Source: an uncultured Acetatifactor sp. (lineage in GTDB: Bacteria > Bacillota > Clostridia > Lachnospirales > Lachnospiraceae). From it: 64,000 nt of DNA. Each line of letters begins with the position of its first letter. Positions within the stretch are counted from its first letter, which is position 1. Below the pieces are notes generated by a model that saw only the letters and a program-made list of their open reading frames with translations, had not been told where the DNA came from and made no database searches. The DNA lies in contig CAJTPH010000021.1 of NCBI GenBank assembly GCA_910578215.1, forward strand, positions 7,713 through 71,712. Direction: 5' to 3'. Both the position numbers and the translations under genes were made by a program. Below, piece by piece: positions 26,395 through 35,507 of this stretch.

Positions 26395-26703
26395 ATGAGA
26401 ATTTTTGGTGCTGTACTTGCGATATTATATGTAGGGTTAATGTTGTTCGCTGTCTATAAAGAAAAAATAAAAAGTGCATCTTCCTCATTTATAGTAATTG
26501 GCTGCTTATTGGTTTTACTATATACGGTATTAAACATTATATGGTACAAAAATTTTATAGTCATTATGATTATTGGAATGTTAAATATTTCTGCCGGCAC
26601 ACTTATGAATGGTTTCAAGAAAAATAATATTCATGTTCATCATCATGCTATCCGTCTTATTGTTGAAATAGTTATTACTGTAATTTGCTGGACAGGCAGG
26701 TGA
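26395..26703 (+). CDS. Small membrane protein, unknown
   Basis: About 102 residues with three or four hydrophobic helices (2-20, 31-48, 52-70, 84-100) and a His-rich turn HVHHHAIR. AAAAGGAG precedes the ATG, which overlaps the end of the regulator gene by spacing of one base. It appears to be the third gene of the DUF2975-HTH operon. No family recognised. Confidence 0.7.
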   Translation: MRIFGAVLAILYVGLMLFAVYKEKIKSASSSFIVIGCLLVLLYTVLNIIWYKNFIVIMIIGMLNISAGTLMNGFKKNNIHVHHHAIRLIVEIVITVICWTGR

Positions 26704-26879
26704 AAAAATGAAACTTCAATGGACAGCTTTTCCCATTTTCCATAATGTAACAAGATTGAAGTTTACAGAATATACCGTGCTTGAAAAACCCCCTTTATTG
26801 TTCCAAATATAAGCGAGAAACACAGGTCAATATACATAAATTTATTATTACAGCTTTCAAAGAACCGGGCGCACAGACA

Positions 26880-26930
26880 CGGAACCGATAACACGCAAAA
26901 GTAAAAATGCGGTTATCGGTTCCGTTTGTC
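26880..26930. terminator. Hairpin between convergent genes
   Basis: CGGAACCGATAAC at 26880-26892 pairs perfectly with 26912-26924; weak T-runs on both sides. It separates the convergent DUF2975 operon and ABC permease gene. Confidence 0.55.
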
Positions 26931-26970
26931 ATATGGTATATGCACAGGTCGAAAGCAAAATCTTTATCTG

Positions 26971-29169
26971 CTAAACCAGCGCGTCGTTTCGCAGGGTCTC
27001 ATTCAAATCACACTGCAAAATACGCTTTCCTCCAATATAATAGGCGAGTGCGACAAACAATACAATCGCAGCCGCAAATAGCAGAATAGGCAGGACCGGG
27101 GCTTCAGACCAGAATACCATTGGGTCTAAATAGCTTGCCGTTACTGCAAACTGCACAAACAGTACGGTAAGGGCCAATGTAATCAAAAGAGGTTTTCCTG
27201 CTATAACAAACGCTTCGATACAAAACATTTTCCTCATTTCCCGGGGTGTCAGGCCAATGGACATATACTGGGCGAATTCCCGTTTTCTATGACGGAGAAA
27301 GCCTGACGTATTTGAAAACACATTCGCAATCCCGATGATGGCAAGCATTACGCAGAAGGCTCCCAAAATCATTACCAGGCCCTGTATTAAATTATCATTG
27401 GACAATCTTTCCTGTACCCGGTTTTCGCTTTCCGGCTCATATTGCTCTGATAAAAGCGCCACGATTTCCTGCTCCAGAGCGTTCAGGTCTGTAAGGTCTG
27501 CATTTCCGCTTGAAAAGGCACGGATATAGATGTGGTCATCGGTCTCCCCTGTCTGATTTAATGCGTCCATCCAAAGGGAAAGCGGAACAAAGTGTACCAG
27601 GGAATAATTTTTGTATTCTTCCCGCAATTTTGGGACGGTCTGTGTATAAGACAAAACAGGAACTTCTGCGCTCCGGCCATTTTTATAAAGCACGGTTGTG
27701 GGGCTGTTCTCTGTTACAAAGGGGACATATTCCTTGTAACGGAAGTTGCTGTTTACGCTGTCCCAGATCTGATTTAACACGACTGCCCCGTCAAGCCTTG
27801 GAGTAATGCCAAGCTGTGAGCAGTAGTTTAAAAAGCTTGTATCATCCAATATGATAATCGGGGCAGACACTTGAAAACGGCCTTCAGCCTTTGGCGCTCC
27901 GGCAACGGCCTCAAGCCCTCCAAGAGACGCCAGATCATCGCTCTGCAGATCCTCGGGCAAAAATACTGTTGATTCAGCCCTTTGATAGATCGCAGCGTCC
28001 TGTATGCCGGAAAGCTCCTGCAGTTCTGCTGCCAGCTTGAAATCTGATATATCTGTGTCCTTCAGGGTTATCATTACATCCCACGCGTCCTGATACCGTT
28101 CAAAATAAGTATATCTGGTGCTGATATCGGCAAGAACAGTAAAGCAAAGCATGATGGAAAAACCCAGAAAAGACAGCAGCAATGAAACGGAGGATATTCT
28201 CAGGGATTTCTTTTGGGCTTTTAATGCGTTTCCTGCTAGCTCGCCTTCCATGCCGAACATAAAAGATAAAAGTCTGGAATGTTTCCTTTTCTTTAACAAC
28301 AGTCCACCTGTATTTCTGATTGCTTCAAGCGGCGTCATTCTGCTCAATTTTTTGGCAGGTATCCACGCAGAAAAGATGACTGTAAAAAAAGAAATAAATA
28401 CAGTAGCCGCATATATGAACGGGTGATACCGAAAGGCAGCCTCGTGGCGTCCGGCAACGTCCGCACCAAAGAGATTGACCGCGCTTATGGTTCCATAGCT
28501 TATTAAAATGCCCAGCATACTCCCAAGCAGCATGGGCAGTATGCTTAAAACCATCGCTTCCTGCAGCAGACAGGCTCTGATCTGTCCCGGTGTTGCTCCA
28601 ATACTTGAAAAAATACCGAATTGATGGATTCTGGCATTCATTGATAATTCAAAGGAGCCTCGGATAATTAGGATCAGCGACACGGCCACAAGCATCAGTA
28701 TCACCAGATAAAGCGCCAAAAGCATCGGCGGCGTCTCATCCTCAGGGTCGTGTATAAAATATCGGGACAGGAGCAGGGAGTTGTATTGGATGGAATCCTT
28801 ATCTAATCCCAGCTGCGCTGCTATTAACGGCATATCACGATAAATGGTTTTGGCATTGCGAAAATAAATATCCACCACCGTTTTTCCCTTTTTTGATAAT
28901 TCCCCGTTGATGAGCGCTTTTTCAACATTTGCAAAGCTGCGGACTAAGGATAATTGCTCTGAGCCCGGTGCTTCGCAGACAATGCGTCCCTGCCAGCCGC
29001 CTTTTTCCAAGGTGATTTGTTCCACGTCATACACCCAGAAGTTGTAAGCTATGCTGCAGATAAAGGACAAAAACATTGTGGCAACCAGAGCAGCCGCCAT
29101 AATTGATGTGCTGGATGCACGGTTGTTTTTAATATAGCTTTTGGAATAGTCTTTCCACATGCCGCTCAC
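26971..29169 (-). CDS. ABC transporter permease, FtsX type
   Basis: Membrane subunit of 732 residues. There is an N-terminal helix (about 22-45), an extracytoplasmic loop, a first FtsX block (about 148-290, with IFSSIGATPGQIRACLLQEA), an extracytoplasmic domain of about 230 residues, and a second FtsX block at the C-terminus (FAQYMSIGLTPREMRKMFC). It overlaps the ATPase gene by four bases. With the two-component system upstream it forms a module typical of antimicrobial-peptide or lantibiotic sensing and export, but the loop arrangement is not that of BceB. Confidence 0.9.
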   Translation of the reverse strand: MSGMWKDYSKSYIKNNRASSTSIMAAALVATMFLSFICSIAYNFWVYDVEQITLEKGGWQGRIVCEAPGSEQLSLVRSFANVEKALINGELSKKGKTVVDIYFRNAKTIYRDMPLIAAQLGLDKDSIQYNSLLLSRYFIHDPEDETPPMLLALYLVILMLVAVSLILIIRGSFELSMNARIHQFGIFSSIGATPGQIRACLLQEAMVLSILPMLLGSMLGILISYGTISAVNLFGADVAGRHEAAFRYHPFIYAATVFISFFTVIFSAWIPAKKLSRMTPLEAIRNTGGLLLKKRKHSRLLSFMFGMEGELAGNALKAQKKSLRISSVSLLLSFLGFSIMLCFTVLADISTRYTYFERYQDAWDVMITLKDTDISDFKLAAELQELSGIQDAAIYQRAESTVFLPEDLQSDDLASLGGLEAVAGAPKAEGRFQVSAPIIILDDTSFLNYCSQLGITPRLDGAVVLNQIWDSVNSNFRYKEYVPFVTENSPTTVLYKNGRSAEVPVLSYTQTVPKLREEYKNYSLVHFVPLSLWMDALNQTGETDDHIYIRAFSSGNADLTDLNALEQEIVALLSEQYEPESENRVQERLSNDNLIQGLVMILGAFCVMLAIIGIANVFSNTSGFLRHRKREFAQYMSIGLTPREMRKMFCIEAFVIAGKPLLITLALTVLFVQFAVTASYLDPMVFWSEAPVLPILLFAAAIVLFVALAYYIGGKRILQCDLNETLRNDALV

Positions 29170-29846
29170 CTCCGCTTCTGGTCGCTGACAATTTTTCCGT
29201 CCTCGATGGTTATAATTCGATCAGCTTCCAATGCAATTTTTTCGTCATGGGTAATGAGAAGTATGGTCTGTTTCAAGCTTCGGTTTGACAGCTTTAAGAG
29301 GTCAATTATTTCCTTTGAGTTTTTCTGGTCAAGGTTTCCTGTGGGTTCGTCGGCAAGAAGAATGGCGGGGCGGTAGATCAAAGACCTTGCGATAGCAACC
29401 CGCTGCTGCTGCCCGCCGGATAACTGGCTCGGCAGGCTTTCCAGCTTATCCTCTATTCCCAGTGTCTTTACAATCGTCTGAAAGTATTCCGCATCCGGCT
29501 TCCGCTTGTCAAGCAGCATGGGCATAAGGATGTTTTTTTCCGCTGTCAGAGTTGGAATCAGATTGTAAAACTGATAAACCAAGCCCACCTTTCTCCTTCT
29601 GAAAATTGCGGCGTCCGCAGCGTTCAGGCCGCTCAGATCCACGCCGTCTACTGTTACGGTGCCTCTTGTCGGCTTGTCCACGCTGCCCAGAATATGAAGG
29701 AGCGTTGATTTTCCGGAACCGGATGCTCCGATGATAGCGACAAAATCCCCTTTTTCAATGGATAGGCTGATTCCGTTTAAGGCGGAAACCTGATTTCCGC
29801 CCTTTCCAAATACCTTTTCAATACCGCTGCATTTCAGTATTTCCAT
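29166..29846 (-). CDS. ABC transporter ATP-binding protein (LolD/MacB-like)
   Basis: ATPase subunit of 226 residues. Walker A IGASGSGKST (39-48), signature LSGGQQQR (142-149), Walker B ILLADEPTGNLD (162-173) and the switch His in LLITHDE. The set is that of the MacB/LolD/BceA branch, which works with FtsX-type permeases. AGGAGG is about nine bases before the ATG. A gap of 230 bases separates it from the histidine kinase gene and may hold its own regulated promoter. Confidence 0.94.
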   Translation of the reverse strand: MEILKCSGIEKVFGKGGNQVSALNGISLSIEKGDFVAIIGASGSGKSTLLHILGSVDKPTRGTVTVDGVDLSGLNAADAAIFRRRKVGLVYQFYNLIPTLTAEKNILMPMLLDKRKPDAEYFQTIVKTLGIEDKLESLPSQLSGGQQQRVAIARSLIYRPAILLADEPTGNLDQKNSKEIIDLLKLSNRSLKQTILLITHDEKIALEADRIITIEDGKIVSDQKRR

Positions 29847-30078
29847 GTTGTCAAATCCTCCTGTTTATCCTCTATACCTCGCTATCGATCTCTTTCTTTC
29901 TATAAATAGGAACAAAACAGGCTTCTGTTATCCGAATTCTTGTATTTGAGATTAAGCAAGGTAATTTCTGTTATAGGAACCGCTCTGCGAACCCTATCAT
30001 CAAGAATTATAACAAATGAAAGTGACATCTCAGTGACCGCGCCCAGGACCTTCCTCTTTTAGGAACCCCGCAGTACTT

Positions 30079-31305
30079 TCACGAGGTATAGAAACGAATC
30101 TCAAAACAGGCCCCGCCATTGGGAAGATTGAATGCACGGATGATTCCGTTCTGCATTTCTATGATTTCCCTGGAAAGCGAAAGACCGATTCCGATTCCGG
30201 CTTTTGGGGCCTTTTCCCCACGATAGAATCGCTCAAACAAACGAGGCAAATCTTCTCTTGCAAAGCCTTCGCCCTCATCCCAAATCCGTATCTGGACATA
30301 GAGCGGATTTTTTTCATAGGAGCAGTGTACGGCAGTACCTGTTCCAGCCGCTTCCATACAGTTTTTCATCAAGTTCATAACGGCCTCCATCGTCCAGTCC
30401 AAATCTACATTGATATATGTCTCACCCGTTTCAGGAATATCCATCAGAACGCCCTTCCGTATGAACAGTTCGTATAAATTGTCCGATGCCAGAGAAAGCA
30501 TTGTAAAAACATCGGTCGGTTTCCTGTCAAGCGTAAGCGTGCCTGCATCGATGCGGGACAACAGCAATAACGCTTCTTCCAAATGTAAGAGCCTGTCTAT
30601 CTGCCGCTCTATCTCCGTAACAGTTTCGTGCATTTTACATGCCATGGAGCCGTGCCCCTGGGGCGCTTCCCCGTCGCGGGTATCTACCGGCTGCTCTTTC
30701 GCCATCTGGACCGTTAAGGAAATAGACGTAATCGGTGTTTTCAGCTGATGGGCAATGTTGGAAAGATTTTCAGCGTAATTGTTTCGTGCTTTCAGAGCCT
30801 CCTCTCTTGTCTGGTAAAGCGCCGTTACCGTTTTATATATTTCATCCTGCAGCTTTGAAAATTCATCATCGGAGGACTCAAAAAGCAATCCCTGAGCGCC
30901 TGTATTTATTCTCTCCAAATATCCTGTCAATGCCTGTATGCGGGAGGCTGATTTTCTGTGCCAATACCAGAAGGAGAAAAGAAACAGTATGACGCCTGCA
31001 GAAAATCCTAAAATCGGAATCCAGAGAAGCAGGGGATGAGCAATATCAAGATTTGACGGCTGATAGCCGAAAGACGTTAATATGTTTTCATCTGTTTTAT
31101 AGAAATCCTGGGCTTTCAACACTTCCAAAGCATTCTGTCTGGCATCAGGATATTTCCGAATCATTCTTTCGCAGAAGCCTCCCAACATTTGAAAACATGC
31201 ATGGCGGTAGTACAGAGTAAGAAAGAATGTAATCAGGGCGGCAGCGGTCAGGTTGACCGACAGAACAAGCAGAACCGTCATTTTTATATTTGCCTTTTTG
31301 TTCAT
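30079..31305 (-). CDS. Sensor histidine kinase
   Basis: Membrane kinase of 408 residues. Helix 1 (about 10-32), an extracellular loop of about 58 residues, helix 2 (91-113), a HAMP-like linker, then the phosphoacceptor NIAHQLKTP with H186, the N-box LMKNCMEAA, the G1 box DEGEGF and the G2 box GIGIGLSLS. The moderate sensor loop argues against the BceS intramembrane-sensing type. It overlaps the response regulator gene by four bases. Confidence 0.94.
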   Translation of the reverse strand: MNKKANIKMTVLLVLSVNLTAAALITFFLTLYYRHACFQMLGGFCERMIRKYPDARQNALEVLKAQDFYKTDENILTSFGYQPSNLDIAHPLLLWIPILGFSAGVILFLFSFWYWHRKSASRIQALTGYLERINTGAQGLLFESSDDEFSKLQDEIYKTVTALYQTREEALKARNNYAENLSNIAHQLKTPITSISLTVQMAKEQPVDTRDGEAPQGHGSMACKMHETVTEIERQIDRLLHLEEALLLLSRIDAGTLTLDRKPTDVFTMLSLASDNLYELFIRKGVLMDIPETGETYINVDLDWTMEAVMNLMKNCMEAAGTGTAVHCSYEKNPLYVQIRIWDEGEGFAREDLPRLFERFYRGEKAPKAGIGIGLSLSREIIEMQNGIIRAFNLPNGGACFEIRFYTS

Positions 31306-31973
31306 ATTCCATCCTCCAAACGGTAGCCGAAGCTGCGTATTGTTTTCAGGCAGGACGGATGATGAAGCTTTTCCCTCAGCCGTTTCACTGTTACGGTCAA
31401 CGTATTGTCGTTTACATAATATCCGTTGTTGTCCCAGACCTGAGCCAGCAGACGTTCTCTTGTGACGGTCTTTCCTTTATTTTCCATCAAATACAGCAGA
31501 AGCTGGTATTCTGCCTGGCTGACGGTAATTTCCTCTTTATCACAAAATACTGCCAATCTGTCCTTGTCAATTGAAATGGAGCCACAGGAGAGATAACTGC
31601 TCTGCACATTTCCTGCCCTGCGGAGCAATGCGTGGATGCGGGAATACAGAACCTCCAGTTCAAAGGGCTTTGTCACATAATCATCCGCTCCGTATGCAAA
31701 ACCGGAAACAATATCACAGGTATCATCTCGGACAGTCAGAAAAATAAGCGGAAGATCCTTCCAATTTGAGCGTATCCACCTGCAAAAGCTGTTTCCTTCG
31801 CCGTCCGGCATGTTCCAGTCAATCAGCGCGATGCTCGGGATATGGTGCAGCAATGCTTTCCTTCCGCTTTCCAGCGTCCCGAATATGGAAACCTCATATC
31901 CTTTTCTGCTAAGATATTCCTTTACAGCCGATGCAATATTTTCATCATCTTCAATATAATAAATTTCAGTCAT
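31302..31973 (-). CDS. Response regulator, OmpR/PhoB type
   Basis: Two-domain regulator of 223 residues. The receiver has the acidic pocket EDD (8-10), phosphoacceptor D52 in LIDWNMPDG, T80 and K102 in YVTKPF. The winged-helix DNA-binding domain occupies about 128-223 (TVSQAEYQLLLYLMEN, TLTVTVKRLREKL, IRSFGYRL). It probably controls the neighbouring ABC transporter. GGGGAGCGG precedes the ATG. Confidence 0.95.
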   Translation of the reverse strand: MTEIYYIEDDENIASAVKEYLSRKGYEVSIFGTLESGRKALLHHIPSIALIDWNMPDGEGNSFCRWIRSNWKDLPLIFLTVRDDTCDIVSGFAYGADDYVTKPFELEVLYSRIHALLRRAGNVQSSYLSCGSISIDKDRLAVFCDKEEITVSQAEYQLLLYLMENKGKTVTRERLLAQVWDNNGYYVNDNTLTVTVKRLREKLHHPSCLKTIRSFGYRLEDGI

Positions 31974-32267
31974 TATTCCGCTCCCCGGATTTTCTCATAT
32001 ATTCCCAATAGATTTGTCGTTTCGCGTACTGCCGTAGTCAGGCTTTTTGGCATTCAGGCCAATGCGGCATTTTTATTATAGCCGTTTGAAAGAGCAGTAT
32101 CAAGAGCGTGAAGCCGGCGTATATTTTTTTCTGATTGTCCGCATACTAATCACAGGTCTGTGAACGCTGCCCGCAGACCCATGGAAAACGGCAGCATATT
32201 TGGCCAGCGGACAAAGGCTTTAGCTTGGAGTATGTTCACTTTGCGTGAACTGGAATAGGAGGAAAAT

Positions 32268-32588
32268 ATGGCGGATTTAAAATGTGCGGTAGAGAATTGT
32301 ACCTATAATAAGGAGCATCTGTGCTCCAAGGGCGATATTATGGTGGGCGGCAAGCATGCATGCTGCTCTGACGAGACCTGCTGTGAGAGCTTCGTGCAGA
32401 AAAGGGAGGGAATGGATTCCTTTAAGAGCTCGGTTTCTCATCCCAGCCCCACCATCAGCATCGACTGCGAGGCAACCAACTGTATTTACAATTCCAACTA
32501 TAAATGCTCGGCGGAGCATGTAGATATCAAGGGCTGCGGAGCGTGCGACTGCAGAGCGACACAGTGCTCGACCTTTCAGGAAAAATAA
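32268..32588 (+). CDS. Protein with two DUF1540 domains
   Basis: Cys-rich protein of 106 residues with two copies of the DUF1540 module: CAVENCTYNKEHLCSKGDI near the N-terminus and CEATNCIYNSNYKCSAEHV in the second half, each ending in CxxTxCxxF-like sequence. The cysteines probably bind metal. Function unknown, common in spore-forming Firmicutes. AGGAGG precedes the ATG. Confidence 0.9.
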   Translation: MADLKCAVENCTYNKEHLCSKGDIMVGGKHACCSDETCCESFVQKREGMDSFKSSVSHPSPTISIDCEATNCIYNSNYKCSAEHVDIKGCGACDCRATQCSTFQEK

Positions 32589-32657
32589 AGTAAAAATATC
32601 GGCAGCTTTGTCATAGGCGAGGCTGCCTATATTAATATGGCAGAAGTGAAATTCTGG

Positions 32658-32686
32658 TTGACAAATGGCCGTTTTTTGCATATCTT
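32658..32686 (+). promoter_or_regulatory. Promoter of the cysE-cysS operon
   Basis: TTGACA, 17 bases, TATCTT. It precedes a leader of about 135 nt that contains a GTATC...GATAC hairpin and a terminator-like stem. Confidence 0.6.
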
Positions 32687-32748
32687 AAATAATAGGTAAA
32701 TTTAATGCAGAGAACGGAAAGAGTATCTGATTTGGATACCGGAAGGAG

Positions 32749-32792
32749 ACCGCGGAAAATTCGTCTCTAGGATGAGTTTACCGCGGTTTTTT
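32749..32792 (+). terminator. Attenuator-like terminator in the cysE leader
   Basis: ACCGCGG (32749-32755) pairs with CCGCGGT (32781-32787), followed by TTTTTT. The inside resembles the core of a T-box terminator (AAGGAGACCGCGG for AAGGTGGNACCGCG), but the true T-box motif lacks two bases and no stem I is visible. It sits between promoter and cysE, so it may attenuate the operon. Confidence 0.6.
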
Positions 32793-32829
32793 GCATTGAA
32801 TAAGGGAGGAAGGCTGAGGTGAGGGCGGC

Positions 32830-33528
32830 ATGGGGTTTATCGGAGATGTCAAAGAGGAGGTCAGGATCATAAGGGAGCGTGACCCGGCGATTCATTCCTC
32901 CATGGAGGTTTTTTTATACCCAAGCTTTAAGGTGATGCTGCACTATAGGGTGGCGCACAGACTGTACGAAAAGGGGCACTTTTTCTGGGCGCGGTGGATC
33001 TCGCAGAGGGCGGTGCGCAAGACCGGTATTGAGATCCATCCCGGAGCAAAAATCGGAAAGGGGCTTTTTATCGACCACGGCAACGGGGTTATAATCGGTG
33101 AGACAACGATTATCGGGGACAATGTGACGCTCTATCAGGGCGTAACCCTTGGCGGCACCGGCAAGGAGCACGGAAAGCGCCACCCGACAGTGGGCAACAA
33201 TGTGATGATAAGCGCCGGCGCCAAGGTGTTAGGCTCCTTTACCATCGGCGATAATTCCAAGATCGGCGCGGGAAGCGTGGTATTAAGCCAGGTGCCGCCC
33301 TGTTCTACGGTGGTGGGCGTGCCGGGGCGGGTGGTGAAGCGGGGCAATCAGTCCCTGCCTCAGGAGTCCATGAATCAGACAGACCTGCCGGACCCTGTGA
33401 GAGAGGATATCACGGCGCTGCAGCGCGCCAATTCGGAGATGGCAAACCGTATTCTGGAGCTGGAGCAGGAATTAAAGAGGATGAAAAAGACACAGGAAGA
33501 CGAACAGGCTGCCGCAGGCGGAAACTAA
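32830..33528 (+). CDS. cysE: Serine O-acetyltransferase
   Basis: First step of cysteine synthesis, acetylating serine with acetyl-CoA. The 232-residue protein has the hexapeptide-repeat left-handed helix (GIEIHPGAKIGKGLFIDHG, VIIGETTIIGDNVTLYQGVT, GGTGKEHGKRHPTVGNNV) with the active-site His-Asp pair. The C-terminus is an unusually long charged helix (about 195-232). It leads the cysE-cysS operon. Confidence 0.95.
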   Translation: MGFIGDVKEEVRIIRERDPAIHSSMEVFLYPSFKVMLHYRVAHRLYEKGHFFWARWISQRAVRKTGIEIHPGAKIGKGLFIDHGNGVIIGETTIIGDNVTLYQGVTLGGTGKEHGKRHPTVGNNVMISAGAKVLGSFTIGDNSKIGAGSVVLSQVPPCSTVVGVPGRVVKRGNQSLPQESMNQTDLPDPVREDITALQRANSEMANRILELEQELKRMKKTQEDEQAAAGGN

Positions 33529-33546
33529 AATCAGGAGGGCATAGGA

Positions 33547-34968
33547 ATGGAAAACAGACTGTATTTTTATAATACTCTGACAAGAAAGGTGGAGCAGTTT
33601 ATACCCAACGAGGGGGCAAGGGTGGCGATGTATACCTGTGGCCCCACGGTGTACCATTTTGCCCATATCGGAAATCTGCGAAGCTATATTATGGAGGACT
33701 TATTGGAGAAGACGCTGCGTTATATCGGTTATGATGTAAAGCGGGTGATGAATATCACGGATGTGGGGCATCTGTCCAGCGACGGGGATACCGGCGAGGA
33801 CAAGATGCTGAAGGGGGCGAAGCGGGAGCACAAGACCGTTATGGAGATCGCGAAGTTTTACACGGATGCCTTCTTCAGCGACTGCGGCAAATTAAATATC
33901 AAGACGCCTGATGTGGTGGAGCCTGCGACCAACTGCGTGCCCGAGTTCATCCATATGATAGAGGTGCTTCTGGAAAAGGGCTATGCCTATCAGGCAGGCG
34001 GCAATATTTATTTTGACACCTCCCGGCTCAAGGATTATTATGTGTTCTCCAACCAGAGCGAAAAGGAGCTTCTGGTGGGTGTTCGGGACGATGTGGAGGA
34101 GGATGCCAATAAAAGGAACAAGAGCGATTTTGTGTTGTGGTTTACCAAGTCCAAGTTTGACGACCAGGAGCTTAAGTGGGATAGCCCCTGGGGGATAGGG
34201 TATCCCGGATGGCATATCGAGTGCTCATGCATCAGCATGAAGCATCTGGGCGAGTACATGGATATCCACTGCGGCGGCGTGGACAATATCTTCCCTCACC
34301 ACACCAACGAGGTCGCCCAGAGCGAGTCCTATCTGGGGCATAAATGGTGTAATTACTGGTTCCATGTACATCATTTAAATAACAAGTTTCGCAAGATGAG
34401 CAAATCCAAGGGGGAGTTCCTGACCGTGAAGCTGCTGGAGGAAAAGGGCTATGACCCGCTGGTTTACAGATTTTTCTGCCTTCAGTCCCATTACCGTAAG
34501 CCTCTGGAGTTCTCCTATGGGGTGCTGGACAACATGAGCGCCGCTTACGATAAGCTAGTAAAGAGAGTGGGCGCCCTGAAGCCGGAGGGCCAGGCCGACA
34601 GGGGTGCGTTTGACGCTTACAGGGAGAAATTCCAGGCGGCGTTGTGCGACGACCTGAATTCAGCCACGGCGATCACCGTCCTTTACGATATGCTGAAGGC
34701 GGATATATCCGATGCCACAAAGTATGCCCTTGCGGAGAGCTTTGACAGTGTGCTGTCCCTGAATCTGACCACGGCGCACGCGGCGAGGGAGGAAGAAAAC
34801 AGACTGGACGGCGATCTGGAAGCATATGTGCTGGCCAGGATAGAGGAGAGAACGGCGGCAAAGAAGGCGAAGGATTTTGCAAGGGCGGATGCCATCCGCA
34901 GCGAGCTTCTGGACCGGGGCATCGTTTTGGAGGATACCAGAGAGGGAGTAAAATGGAAGAAGGCGTGA
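33547..34968 (+). CDS. cysS: Cysteinyl-tRNA synthetase
   Basis: Charges tRNA-Cys. 473 residues: class I signatures HIGN near residue 40 and KMSKS at 283-287, zinc-binding Cys in YTCGPTVYHF and in the HIECSCISM segment, and HHTNEVAQSE. CysE supplies the pathway and CysS uses the product, which explains the operon. It begins 18 bases after cysE; GAGGGC lies before the ATG. Confidence 0.97.
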   Translation: MENRLYFYNTLTRKVEQFIPNEGARVAMYTCGPTVYHFAHIGNLRSYIMEDLLEKTLRYIGYDVKRVMNITDVGHLSSDGDTGEDKMLKGAKREHKTVMEIAKFYTDAFFSDCGKLNIKTPDVVEPATNCVPEFIHMIEVLLEKGYAYQAGGNIYFDTSRLKDYYVFSNQSEKELLVGVRDDVEEDANKRNKSDFVLWFTKSKFDDQELKWDSPWGIGYPGWHIECSCISMKHLGEYMDIHCGGVDNIFPHHTNEVAQSESYLGHKWCNYWFHVHHLNNKFRKMSKSKGEFLTVKLLEEKGYDPLVYRFFCLQSHYRKPLEFSYGVLDNMSAAYDKLVKRVGALKPEGQADRGAFDAYREKFQAALCDDLNSATAITVLYDMLKADISDATKYALAESFDSVLSLNLTTAHAAREEENRLDGDLEAYVLARIEERTAAKKAKDFARADAIRSELLDRGIVLEDTREGVKWKKA

Positions 34969-35492
34969 GCATGCCGGGCACAGAGGCAGGCCCGGCAGCA
35001 GGGGGGACAGGTTGTCCGGGCAGCGAGGCAGGGCTGACAGCCGGCGGAGCGGGTCTGCTGGCGCAGATCAAGGAGTGCTTTCCCGGAAAACAGGCGGATG
35101 TGCGCGCTTATTCTCCGCTGGCGCTGGCGTATATAGGAGACGCCGTCTATGACCTGATTATCCGGACGGTGGTTGTGGAGCGGGCGAACCGCCCTGCAAA
35201 TGAACTGCACCGGCTGACAGTAAGATATGTCAGCGCGGGCGCCCAGGCGAAAATCGCCCAGGCTCTGGCGGACAGGCTTACGGAGGAGGGGGCGGTATAC
35301 CGGCGAGGCAGGAATTCCAAGCCTCATACAAAGGCAAAGAACGCCAGCCAGAGGGATTACCTGCAGGCTACCGGGCTTGAGGCGGTGCTGGGTTATCTGT
35401 ACCTTTCGGACAATATGCCCAGGGTGCTTGAGCTCGTGAAAGAGGGAATTGCCCTTGTGGGCATGAACGACGACAAAATTTTCAGGATATGA
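34953..35492 (+). CDS. mrnC: Mini-ribonuclease III
   Basis: Matures 23S rRNA ends. It has the RNase III catalytic domain without a dsRNA-binding domain (LALAYIGDAVYDLIIR, NELHRLTVRYVSA, RGRNSKPHTKAKNASQRDYL, GLEAVLGYLYL). The first 35 residues are a Gly/Ala-rich extension not usual in the family. Its start lies inside the end of cysS (16-base overlap), and the next gene is another 23S rRNA processing enzyme. Confidence 0.93.
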   Translation: MEEGVSMPGTEAGPAAGGTGCPGSEAGLTAGGAGLLAQIKECFPGKQADVRAYSPLALAYIGDAVYDLIIRTVVVERANRPANELHRLTVRYVSAGAQAKIAQALADRLTEEGAVYRRGRNSKPHTKAKNASQRDYLQATGLEAVLGYLYLSDNMPRVLELVKEGIALVGMNDDKIFRI

Positions 35493-35507
35493 GGCGGTGA
35501 AAATACA

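Noticed and set aside
32694..32755. A full cysteine T-box before cysE.
   Set aside because: The T-box core lacks two bases and there is no stem I or specifier. Only an attenuator-like terminator is supported.
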